DNA from: a virus
IMG/VR virus record: IMGVR_UViG_3300010157_000115
Span: 1-41,024 of that record
Length of the DNA stretch: 41,024 bases
Direction: 5' to 3' (one strand)
A program made the translations under genes and the position numbers. Shown here in pieces: positions 1 through 5,841 of the stretch. The notes under the pieces are model-generated. The model was not told where the DNA came from. It did not search any database and worked only from the letters and a program-made list of their open reading frames with translations. Numbering within the stretch: the first letter of the stretch is position 1; every line of letters starts with the position of its first letter.

Positions 1-291
1 ATGACTGAACATGACTGGTTTTGCAGATGCGTGGACTGCCTTGAGGCAAAACTTAAACAAGCCAACAAAGAAATAGTAATGCTGCGCAAAGTCTGTGACA
101 GTAAAAAACAACGCTGGATGCCTTTAAACGGAGACGAAGTTTTACGCTTGTGGGCGATATGCAAGATACCTGTTCATCTGGAAAAGCCAGATGACATTGG
201 TCATAGGTTTGCACGGGCGCTTAGTTTTGGTTTGCGTGAGGCTAACTATTATGCGTTTTGTATTGACGCAAGAGAGGAGCAGAACACATGA
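1..291 (+). CDS. small early phage protein, unknown function (possibly 5' partial)
   Basis: The 96-residue reading frame begins with the first three bases of the window, so the ATG may be an internal Met and the true start may lie upstream. I do not recognise the family. The N-terminal third has three Cys (CRCVDC at residues 8-13) followed by a short helical, Lys/Glu-rich stretch with heptad-like Leu/Val spacing. The rest contains the segment RFARALSFGLREANY, which looks helical. Its stop codon overlaps the ATG of the next gene (ATGA at 288-291), which is typical of coupled phage early genes. A small Cys pair could bind metal, but two closely spaced Cys-x-Cys and Cys alone do not make a recognisable zinc finger. 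Confidence 0.6.
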   Translation: MTEHDWFCRCVDCLEAKLKQANKEIVMLRKVCDSKKQRWMPLNGDEVLRLWAICKIPVHLEKPDDIGHRFARALSFGLREANYYAFCIDAREEQNT

Positions 292-659
292 GTTTCTGGC
301 GACCAGAGTACGCAAATATGGGCGGGTTAGGCGACCCAACAGCCCGTTATCCACAAGGGGGCACCACTACCGAGGAAGAAACCGTGACTAACGAAGAACT
401 ACGCGACAAGATGCTGGCGTACATTGAAACGCAAGATGGAAGCTATGACGATGAGTGGTACGCATCACCCCGAGACTTTGCAGCAACAATACTGACTGAC
501 TTTGCTGAGTACCTTGGAGTTGAGATAGTTGTGCCCGAGTACATCCCACAAGTAAAGAAGGCAGTGATTGACCGCAATGAATTGTTTAAAGAATTGCTTC
601 CCGGCATTCGCAATTTGTTTGACCTTGAATATAAAAAACGGACGGAGGGAGCGCCATGA
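288..659 (+). CDS. early protein with a C-terminal copy of the capsid N-terminal helix
   Basis: This is a 123-aa acidic protein of unknown function. Residues 34-85 form a mixed helical region (TNEELRDKML and DFAATILTDFAEYLG). Residues 95-120 carry RNELFKELLPGIRNLF and then DLEYKK. That stretch matches residues 4-29 of the major capsid protein of this same phage (RAQLLKELLPGLNALF, GLEYAKY) at about 15 of 26 positions, ungapped. The start overlaps the previous stop by 4 bp, and the next small gene overlaps this stop. An in-frame Met at residue 11 is an alternative start. The body resembles hypothetical early phage proteins. The tail suggests interaction with capsid protein or with whatever binds the capsid N-arm, which is inference only. 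Confidence 0.75.
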   Translation: MSFWRPEYANMGGLGDPTARYPQGGTTTEEETVTNEELRDKMLAYIETQDGSYDDEWYASPRDFAATILTDFAEYLGVEIVVPEYIPQVKKAVIDRNELFKELLPGIRNLFDLEYKKRTEGAP

Positions 660-820
660 GAGACAAGCGCATTGCCAAAGCAAAGCGGGTGGGTGAACCA
701 CTGGCAGTGGTCTACTGCATAAAGGTTACGCAAAGCCAGCGCATTGCACTGATGCGGCTTGGGCCACAGTGGTTACGTGAGCAGATAGATAAAGCTAAGA
801 AGGAAAACAATGGAACCTAA
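656..820 (+). CDS. short basic early protein (54 aa)
   Basis: A 54-codon gene starts at the ATG that overlaps the preceding TGA (ATGA) and ends in TAA at 818-820. GACGGAGGGAG just upstream is a good ribosome binding site. The product begins MRDKRIAKAKRVGEP and contains VTQSQRIALMRLGPQWLREQ. That second segment matches the style of a common small phage family (variants of V.LT..Q...L..LGG..WLR..I) that looks like a short helix-turn-helix or ribbon-helix-helix DNA-binding unit. Function is unknown. It lies in the same frame-overlap chain as its neighbours and overlaps the next start by 11 bp, which supports a real translated gene. Confidence 0.7.
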   Translation: MRDKRIAKAKRVGEPLAVVYCIKVTQSQRIALMRLGPQWLREQIDKAKKENNGT

Positions 821-995
821 AGACATGCCTAACTTTGCTTCATGGAGCAATAAGAACTTAGCGGACTTCTGCGCCGAGGCGTACATTCGTATGCAAGAGC
901 AGCAAGAAGCTATGGAGCAGCTACGACAGAACTGGAAAGACGCGATGGCAATAACGCGCAAATTAATGTTAAAGGATACCAATGACCGAACATGA
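810..995 (+). CDS. small helical early protein, unknown
   Basis: A 61-aa protein whose ATG lies within the end of the previous gene, with AAGAAGGAAAAC as ribosome binding site. Residues 16-56 (LADFCAEAYIRMQEQQEAME and onward) are predicted helical and could form a coiled coil with regularly spaced Leu/Met. There is no recognisable domain. It overlaps the next gene by 14 bp. It is probably a non-essential early protein acting on the host or on replication, but nothing in the sequence says which. Confidence 0.6.
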   Translation: MEPKDMPNFASWSNKNLADFCAEAYIRMQEQQEAMEQLRQNWKDAMAITRKLMLKDTNDRT

Positions 996-1191
996 ACAAA
1001 ACCTACGCGACTTGGCGTCAATGTTTGTAATGGCTGGGCTGCTGAGGAACAGCGAGATGACTGCGCTCGAAATTGTAGATAAGGCACATAAGGTCGCTGA
1101 CCTTTGGTTGGAAGCGCGTAACCCCACCCAAGAAGGTGGCATTGCCGACATAACAACCAAGAGGAAGTATGGACGAAAAGCCACTGATTAA
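982..1191 (+). CDS. small early protein, unknown
   Basis: A 69-aa protein (begins MTEHEQNLRDLASMFVMAGL) with a helical core (EMTALEIVDKAHKVADLWLE) and a basic C-terminus (TTKRKYGRKATD). The start MTEHEQ resembles that of the first protein in the window (MTEHDW), but the rest does not align. It overlaps both neighbours: the previous gene by 14 bp and the nuclease gene by 23 bp. The ribosome binding site is weak (AAAGGATACC). The family is common as an unannotated small protein in phage early regions, and no function can be assigned. Confidence 0.6.
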   Translation: MTEHEQNLRDLASMFVMAGLLRNSEMTALEIVDKAHKVADLWLEARNPTQEGGIADITTKRKYGRKATD

Positions 1192-1858
1192 ATACACATG
1201 GTCGTACTCTTCTCTTGATTTGTTTAAGCAGTGCCCTTACAAGTACTACCGATTGCGGGTTAAGAAAGATATTAAGGAGTCGCCCTCTACTCAGATGACC
1301 TATGGGTTGGAGGCGCACAAGGTTGCCGAGGAGTTTATAAGGGACGGAACCCCCATACCTGAGCAGTTTGCCTTTATGCGTGAGCCTCTTGAGCTACTCC
1401 GCAAGCGCGAAGGTAAACATCTTTGTGAGTACAAATTAGGAATAGACAGGAATTTCAATCCATGTGACTTCTATGATAAAGATGTTTGGTGGCGGGGCAT
1501 CGCTGACTTGATTATCTTGAAAGGTGACCGCGCCTTGGTTGTGGACTACAAGACAGGGAAGTCAAGCAAGTACGCTGACACTAAGCAGTTAGAGGTTCTG
1601 TCTCTTGCGGTGTTCAAGCATTTCCCCGAGGTAACAAGGGTGAAGGCGGGGCTGCTGTTCGTGGTCGCCAATGATTTTGTGCCCGCAGAGTTTCACGTGG
1701 AACAACAAGGAGTGTACTGGACACGTTGGATTGAGGACACCAATAGACTGGAGAAATCCATTGAGTTAGATGTATGGAACCCCCGGCCCAACTTTACCTG
1801 CAAAGGTTGGTGCCCGGTAAAAGATTGCGTGCATAATGGTAAAACTTCGTATCGTTAG
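1169..1858 (+). CDS. Cas4/RecB-like PD-(D/E)XK nuclease with putative Fe-S cluster
   Basis: A 229-aa single-domain nuclease of the PD-(D/E)XK (PDDEXK_1) superfamily. Visible motifs in order: SYSSLDLFKQCPYKYY (residues 12-27, the usual N-terminal motif with Cys22), His50 in GLEAH, Asp113 in RGIADLI, the catalytic D126-Y-K128 in VVDYKTGK, and the QLEVLSLAV motif with Gln140. Cys211, Cys215 and Cys220 at the C-terminus, together with Cys22, form the spacing seen in AddB/Cas4 nucleases that hold a 4Fe-4S cluster. It would cut or resect DNA, probably with the SNF2 helicase encoded downstream, during phage replication or recombination or in degrading host DNA. There are no cas genes nearby, so a CRISPR role is unlikely. 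AGAGGAAGT precedes the ATG. Confidence 0.9.
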   Translation: MDEKPLIKYTWSYSSLDLFKQCPYKYYRLRVKKDIKESPSTQMTYGLEAHKVAEEFIRDGTPIPEQFAFMREPLELLRKREGKHLCEYKLGIDRNFNPCDFYDKDVWWRGIADLIILKGDRALVVDYKTGKSSKYADTKQLEVLSLAVFKHFPEVTRVKAGLLFVVANDFVPAEFHVEQQGVYWTRWIEDTNRLEKSIELDVWNPRPNFTCKGWCPVKDCVHNGKTSYR

Positions 1859-1866
1859 GAATAATC

Positions 1867-2163
1867 ATGCCCTACAAAAACAAAGCCGACAGAAAATACG
1901 ACCAAGCCGCCAGCTACGAGGATAGCCCCGATCAGGTTAAGAACCGCATGCAACGCAACGCCGCCCGTGCTAAGTTGGCGAAAGCTGGCAAGGTTAAGAA
2001 AGGTGACGGTAAAGATGTTGCCCACGTAGTTGCCCTTGATAAAGGTGGTGGCAACAAAGACGGGGTGCGCGTCGAGTCCAAGTCTGCTAACCGTTCTTTC
2101 CGCAGGGACTCCAAAGGTAATTTGATATCCGAAATTAGCAAAAAAGAACGCAAACGACCTTGA
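1867..2163 (+). CDS. HNH-like small basic protein
   Basis: A 98-aa, strongly basic protein. The C-terminal half has the spacing of a degenerate HNH/beta-beta-alpha-metal nuclease: DVAHVVALDKGGGNKDG followed by SANRSFRRDSKGN. It has a His after the Asp-Val, a glycine-rich turn, a middle Asn and a final Asn-Arg-Ser. Small proteins of this form (KGDGK..AH...L.KGG.N.....NRS) are frequent in phages and often annotated HNH endonuclease or hypothetical. The typical zinc Cys pairs are absent. It starts 8 bp after the nuclease gene with AGGAATAATC as ribosome binding site. Nuclease activity is a family inference, and a simple DNA-binding role is equally possible. Confidence 0.7.
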   Translation: MPYKNKADRKYDQAASYEDSPDQVKNRMQRNAARAKLAKAGKVKKGDGKDVAHVVALDKGGGNKDGVRVESKSANRSFRRDSKGNLISEISKKERKRP

Positions 2164-2402
2164 CAGCCAACCCACTGTGCGTAGAATGATACGCACTGAT
2201 GCCGCTCATGTGTTAGGTGCAAGTGATATGAGTGGGGCAGTGGTTGCCTTCGTAATAACTGCATCAGCTAACGCCCCCTCGCTTTCTCCTTTATAGTTGT
2301 TTGGGGTGGTGAGTTAGCCGAGTGACTACCGCAAGTAGTCAACCCCCGACTGATTGTGGAAATGCCACTTTCGGTCTATATCCTATTTGGAGCCGGGCAA
2401 AA
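2164..2402 (+). other. intergenic region with two hairpins and a weak promoter-like site
   Basis: There are 239 bases between the HNH-like gene and the next likely start. They contain a perfect 7-bp stem GTGCGTA/TACGCAC with a 6-base loop (2177-2196), and a second perfect 7-bp stem TGACTAC/GTAGTCA with loop CGCAA (2323-2341). Neither is followed by a T-run, so they are not classical terminators. Further on lies TTGTGG, a 17-bp spacer, then TATATC (2354-2382), a weak sigma70-like promoter ending 20 bp before the ATG at 2403. A 36-codon frame from ATG 2187 has no ribosome binding site and is not called. Confidence 0.4.
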
Positions 2403-2624
2403 ATGACAAGAGCGGAGTTTGAAGCATTGTTAAAAATACAAGATAGGTACTTGCTGATGGGAAAAGTTGTCCGACAGAGGCATGAGAACAGAGAAGAACT
2501 ACATTCGGCTGATGTAGTCAATAAAAAAAATTACCCTGTTATGGAAGGCATCCCTAAAAAAACAGCACATGGTGCAGTGCAAAGCTCAATCGCAAAATAC
2601 TACCGACAAAATGCAAATCATTGA
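2403..2624 (+). CDS. small protein ahead of the helicase, unknown
   Basis: A 73-aa basic protein starting MTRAEFEALLKIQDRYLLMG. A longer version from GTG 2322 is possible, but that codon lies in a 7-bp hairpin and the added segment has an unlikely composition. The ATG at 2403 has GGAG 10 bases upstream, so it is preferred. The N-terminal 25 residues look helical. The rest (HSADVVNKKNYPVMEGIPKK) is unstructured and ends in YYRQNANH. It overlaps the likely helicase start (2611) by 14 bp. The family is unrecognised. Confidence 0.5.
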   Translation: MTRAEFEALLKIQDRYLLMGKVVRQRHENREELHSADVVNKKNYPVMEGIPKKTAHGAVQSSIAKYYRQNANH

Positions 2625-4152
2625 CAACAAAGCGTTGCTGCTAAAAGTACGTGACCCAAGCCGCATTACGAACATCATCCCTAAGTCCAAAGCTGTAGGC
2701 AAAAATGAAGTGCTGGTGAAGTGGGGGCTGGAGGAAGCCCAAGTATTGAAGAACATGCAGGTCAAGAACGTGCCCTCGCCCATTGAGTCGCAGTACGAGT
2801 GGACAGGGATGTACAAACCGTTTGACCATCAGAAGGTTACATCGTCGTTCCTCACCATGCACCGCAGGGCGTTCTGCTTCAATGAACAGGGCACAGGCAA
2901 AACGTCAAGCGTCATTTGGGCGGCTGACTACCTGATGAACATCGGCGCGATCAAGCGCGTGTTGGTGCTATGCCCGCTGTCAATCATGTCATCGGCATGG
3001 GAGGCCGACTTATTTAAATTTGCTATGCACAGGACGTGTGCCATAGCCCATAGCTATTCAAAGGAAAAGCGCATCAGCGCGGCGAACAGTGACGTGGACT
3101 TTGTGATCTGCAACTACGACGGTGTGGACATCATCAAAGATAGCGTGAAGAACTTTGATCTCATTGTGATCGACGAGGCCAACGCATACAAGAACGTGGC
3201 AACAAAACGATGGAAGCTGCTCAACTCAGCGATACGTCTTGACGCATGGGTATGGATGCTAACTGGCACACCAGCATCGCAGTCACCTACAGACGCATAC
3301 GGCCTAGCTAAGATGGTCAACCCATCTGGCGTACCGAAGTTTTATGGTGCGTTCCGCGACATGGTGATGCAGAAGGTTACGGCGTTCAAGTGGCTACCTA
3401 AGCCAACGTCGGAGAACGTGTTGCATGAAGTGTTGCAGCCAGCCATTCGGTTCACCAAAGAAGAGTGCCTTGACCTACCTGACATGACCTACGTGACTCG
3501 TGAGATTCCGTTGACAACTCAGCAGATGCGGTACTACGAGGCTATCCGCAAGAACATGATGACCGTTGCAGCGGGCGAAGAGATAACAACTGTTAATGCA
3601 GCAGCCAACCTCAACAAGCTGCTACAGCTTTCATGTGGTGCGGTCTACTCGGACAGTGGGGAAGTGGTGTCGTTTGACGCCAAGAGCCGCATGACAGCAC
3701 TGCTTGAGGTGATTGAGGAAGCAAGCCACAAGGTCATTGTGTTCGCTCCATTCCGACACGTCATAGATATCCTCTTTGAAGAACTCAAAGCCAATAGCAT
3801 CCCCTGTGAAGTTATACATGGGGGCGTATCAGCAACGCGCCGTACCGAAATATTTGCCAAGTTTCAGAACGATAAGGACCCACAAGTGCTAGTCATTCAG
3901 CCGCAAGCCGCAGCGCATGGAGTCACGCTGCATGCAGCAAACGTGGTGGTGTGGTGGGGGCCGATCACATCTATTGAAACGTACCTACAAGCAAACGCAC
4001 GTGTGCACCGCGCAGGGCAACGCAACCCCTGTACCGTGGTGCATTTGCAAGGGAGTCCTGTGGAGAAGCGAGTCTACAAGATGTTGTCCGAGAAGGTGGA
4101 CATTCACACCCGCCTGATTGATCTTTATAAAAATATTGTGGAGGACACTTGA
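2611..4152 (+). CDS. SNF2-family DEAD-like helicase/ATPase
   Basis: A 513-aa protein from ATG 2611 (an ATG at 2569 would add 14 residues of different composition). It is an SNF2-type superfamily 2 translocase: Walker A EQGTGKTSS (Gly94-Lys97-Thr98), Walker B IDEAN (residues 187-191, DEAN rather than DEAH), motif III MLTGTP, then the second RecA-like lobe with VIHGG, and motif VI QANARVHRAGQ (460-470) with arginine fingers Arg464 and Arg467. It would translocate on double-stranded DNA and remodel protein-DNA complexes or branched DNA. Similar helicases are common in phage replication/recombination blocks beside PD-(D/E)XK nucleases like the one at 1169-1858. Its last codons carry the -35 box of the next promoter. 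Confidence 0.92.
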   Translation: MQIIDNKALLLKVRDPSRITNIIPKSKAVGKNEVLVKWGLEEAQVLKNMQVKNVPSPIESQYEWTGMYKPFDHQKVTSSFLTMHRRAFCFNEQGTGKTSSVIWAADYLMNIGAIKRVLVLCPLSIMSSAWEADLFKFAMHRTCAIAHSYSKEKRISAANSDVDFVICNYDGVDIIKDSVKNFDLIVIDEANAYKNVATKRWKLLNSAIRLDAWVWMLTGTPASQSPTDAYGLAKMVNPSGVPKFYGAFRDMVMQKVTAFKWLPKPTSENVLHEVLQPAIRFTKEECLDLPDMTYVTREIPLTTQQMRYYEAIRKNMMTVAAGEEITTVNAAANLNKLLQLSCGAVYSDSGEVVSFDAKSRMTALLEVIEEASHKVIVFAPFRHVIDILFEELKANSIPCEVIHGGVSATRRTEIFAKFQNDKDPQVLVIQPQAAAHGVTLHAANVVVWWGPITSIETYLQANARVHRAGQRNPCTVVHLQGSPVEKRVYKMLSEKVDIHTRLIDLYKNIVEDT

Positions 4153-4177
4153 CAAAGTAAAGTAGTGGTCTTATACT
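4149..4177 (+). promoter_or_regulatory. near-consensus sigma70 promoter
   Basis: TTGACA (4149-4154), a 17-base spacer, then TATACT (4172-4177). This is a perfect -35, a -10 with five of six consensus positions, and ideal spacing. The TGA stop of the helicase gene lies inside the -35 box. Transcription would start near 4184, giving a leader of about 40 nt with a small CGGG/CCCG stem before the AAGGAGAG ribosome binding site and the ATG at 4225. It probably provides strong host-RNA-polymerase expression of the two following genes, including the candidate ssDNA-binding protein. Confidence 0.8.
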
Positions 4178-4224
4178 TGGAACCGGGCACAAAAACCCGA
4201 CCTTTTACAAACGAAGGAGAGAGC

Positions 4225-4605
4225 ATGAGTGATGTAACTGCTGAGAAACTGACGAAGATATACGTCAAGATACGCGATAAACGCAAGGAACTTGCGAAGC
4301 AAGACGAGGATTTGAAAACGCAACTAGATATGGTTAGCGGTCATCTCCTTGAGATTTGCAAGGAACAAGGCGCTTCTACCATTCGTACTGAATTCGGTAC
4401 GGTGTCTCGGAGGACAACCAAGAACTACTGGACTAGTGATTGGGATTCCTTCTTCAAATTCATCAAAGAACACGATGCTTTCTCGCTGATGTTTCAACGC
4501 ATCAATAGCGCGAACATGTCGCAATTCCTTGAGGAGAACCCCGATCTATTTCCGCCGGGGCTAAATGCGGATACAAACCAAACCATCGTAATTGTTAAAC
4601 GCTAG
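4225..4605 (+). CDS. conserved early protein with N-terminal coiled coil, unknown
   Basis: A 126-aa protein. The start at ATG 4225 is set by the strong AAGGAGAG site and by the promoter at 4149-4177. Residues 5-50 are a charged helix, probably a coiled coil (RDKRKELAKQDEDLKTQLD). The middle has a Cys-containing loop and a small beta unit (TEFGTVSRRTTKNYWTSDWD). The C-terminal part ends with FLEENPDLFPPGLN and a short strand TIVIVKR. Proteins of this layout are common in phages just before ssDNA-binding or recombination genes. The overall form recalls Gam-like host-nuclease inhibitors, but I cannot establish that homology. Confidence 0.75.
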   Translation: MSDVTAEKLTKIYVKIRDKRKELAKQDEDLKTQLDMVSGHLLEICKEQGASTIRTEFGTVSRRTTKNYWTSDWDSFFKFIKEHDAFSLMFQRINSANMSQFLEENPDLFPPGLNADTNQTIVIVKR

Positions 4606-4613
4606 GAGAAACT

Positions 4614-5519
4614 ATGAGTACTGAACTTGCAATGCTGGACGTGGGCCTACCCGCATACCTTAAAGAACTTGATCTAGACGACACAACCAAAGCCCTAATG
4701 GGTGGCGGCGGTAGTGGAGGCATGAAGCGCATCTCCATCAAAGGTGGTGTATGGCGCATGATGGTCAATGGCAAAGAGATTGCCCAACGCGAAGAGCGTT
4801 CTATGGATATAGTCATCGTCGCCGCTGCGCCCAAAGTGTCTCGTACCTTTTACCTAAAACAATTTAGCGAAGGTAGTGAGCCTGTAGCACCTGACTGCTG
4901 GTCTGCCGATGGAGAGATGCCTGACGCTAAGGCAAGCATGCCGCAATCCAAACGCTGCGTGGACTGTGATAAGAACCAACCTAGTTCGGGACAAGGCACT
5001 AGCCGCGCTTGCCGCTTCAGTCAACGTTTGGCTGTTGTGTTGGCAAACGATCTGCAAGGTGATGTGTTCCAACTCACGCTACCTGCTGGTTCTATCTTTG
5101 GTTCTGGTGAGCCGGGCAAGTGGCCCCTGCAAACATACGCAAAGATCATTGGTTCAAAAGGCGTTCCAGTTACCGCCGTGATTACCGAGATGCGTTTTGA
5201 TACGAGCAGCGCCACACCTAAGTTGACGTTCAAACCAATCCGAGTGCTTGAACCATCTGACCATAAAGTTGTTATCTCGCAAGGCAAGTCTGACGCTGCG
5301 ATCAAGGCAATTACTATGACCGTGGCTGAAGCAGATGGCGCTAAGCCGCAAGCCGAAGTAAAGCAAGTTAGCGCACCTGTGGCTAAGCCAAAGGTTGAAA
5401 CGATTGCTGAAACGATTGTTGAAACGATTCCTGAGCCTGTCAAACGCGCTGCCAAGAAGGACGAAGAGCAAGAACCTAAAAAGGACTTGTTGAAAATCCT
5501 TGAAGAGTGGGATGACTAA
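4614..5519 (+). CDS. candidate phage single-stranded DNA-binding protein
   Basis: A 301-aa protein with TAGGAGAAACT before the ATG. A Gly-rich loop (GGGGSGG, residues 30-36) precedes a beta-rich core. Cys95, Cys115, Cys118 and Cys133 (RCVDC and later RACRF) make a plausible zinc-binding knot. The C-terminal 60 residues are a disordered Ala/Glu/Lys linker with three tandem ETI repeats, ending in the acidic and aromatic tip ILEEWDD. A folded beta domain, flexible linker and acidic tail is the layout of phage ssDNA-binding proteins such as T7 gp2.5 and T4 gp32, where the tail recruits replication partners. The promoter and the following primase-helicase gene fit this role. Direct homology is not shown here. 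Confidence 0.65.
   Translation: MSTELAMLDVGLPAYLKELDLDDTTKALMGGGGSGGMKRISIKGGVWRMMVNGKEIAQREERSMDIVIVAAAPKVSRTFYLKQFSEGSEPVAPDCWSADGEMPDAKASMPQSKRCVDCDKNQPSSGQGTSRACRFSQRLAVVLANDLQGDVFQLTLPAGSIFGSGEPGKWPLQTYAKIIGSKGVPVTAVITEMRFDTSSATPKLTFKPIRVLEPSDHKVVISQGKSDAAIKAITMTVAEADGAKPQAEVKQVSAPVAKPKVETIAETIVETIPEPVKRAAKKDEEQEPKKDLLKILEEWDD
5394..5429 (+). repeat. three tandem 12-bp repeats
   Basis: GTTGAAACGATT, GCTGAAACGATT, GTTGAAACGATT in direct tandem, encoding three (V/A)ETI units in the flexible linker of the candidate ssDNA-binding protein. Likely a slippage-prone linker-length repeat. Confidence 0.9.
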
Positions 5520-5521
5520 TC

Positions 5522-5752
5522 ATGACCAAGGGTTACTCAATACTCACAGCCCGTGAGATTAAGGAAGGCAACAAAGCCTTGCTGGGCGTGCAGCTTGGGG
5601 TAATTTGCGTAAACAAGAATATACCCGTTAAAGACGTAGCGGAGTTTTTTAACGTGAGCCGTATTACGATTTATTCTTGGTTCCGGGGCAAGACAGTCGT
5701 TTCGGGTAAGTACGCAGATAAGGTACACAAGTTAATTGCTAAGCTAAGCTGA
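5522..5752 (+). CDS. helix-turn-helix DNA-binding protein
   Basis: A 76-aa basic protein with a typical helix-turn-helix at about residues 34-57 (IPVKDVAEFFNVSRITIYSW, then FRGKT), where FNVSRITIYSWF is the turn and recognition helix. The rest is helical. It starts 2 bp after the preceding stop with only a weak ribosome binding site, so translation is probably coupled. A terminator-like hairpin follows 30 bp downstream, making it the last gene of the promoter-driven unit. It is a reasonable candidate for a phage transcriptional regulator or a small replication-associated DNA-binding protein. The family is not identified precisely. Confidence 0.75.
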   Translation: MTKGYSILTAREIKEGNKALLGVQLGVICVNKNIPVKDVAEFFNVSRITIYSWFRGKTVVSGKYADKVHKLIAKLS

Positions 5753-5782
5753 TGGTTTAAGGGGGGCTAGGTTAGCTACCGA

Positions 5783-5821
5783 AGAGGGCGATTACCGTCA
5801 CGCCTCTGCCCTTTCTTTTTT
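5783..5821 (+). terminator. rho-independent terminator
   Basis: AGAGGGCG (5783-5790) pairs with CGCCTCT (5801-5807) with one bulged G and a 10-base loop. TGCC and the pyrimidine tract CTTTCTTTTTT (to 5821) follow. It lies between the HTH gene and the primase-helicase gene. The primase ribosome binding site (AAGGACGG) follows, so some read-through or a separate start must feed the next gene. Confidence 0.65.
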
Positions 5822-5841
5822 GATGACGCATAAGGACGGAT

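Noticed and set aside
773-1318. Minus-strand 181-codon frame in the early region
   Set aside because: It runs antisense across three overlapping rightward genes and into the nuclease gene, and has no phage-like motif.
1169-1858. Cas4 as part of a CRISPR system
   Set aside because: Only the fold and Cys pattern resemble Cas4. No cas1, cas2 or array is present, and the setting is a phage replication block.
2187-2297. 36-codon frame from ATG 2187 in the intergenic region
   Set aside because: No ribosome binding site, starts inside a hairpin loop, no recognisable protein pattern.
2322-2624. Longer version of the small gene from GTG 2322
   Set aside because: The GTG sits in a 7-bp hairpin and lacks a ribosome binding site. 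ATG 2403 has GGAG upstream and begins a better-looking protein.
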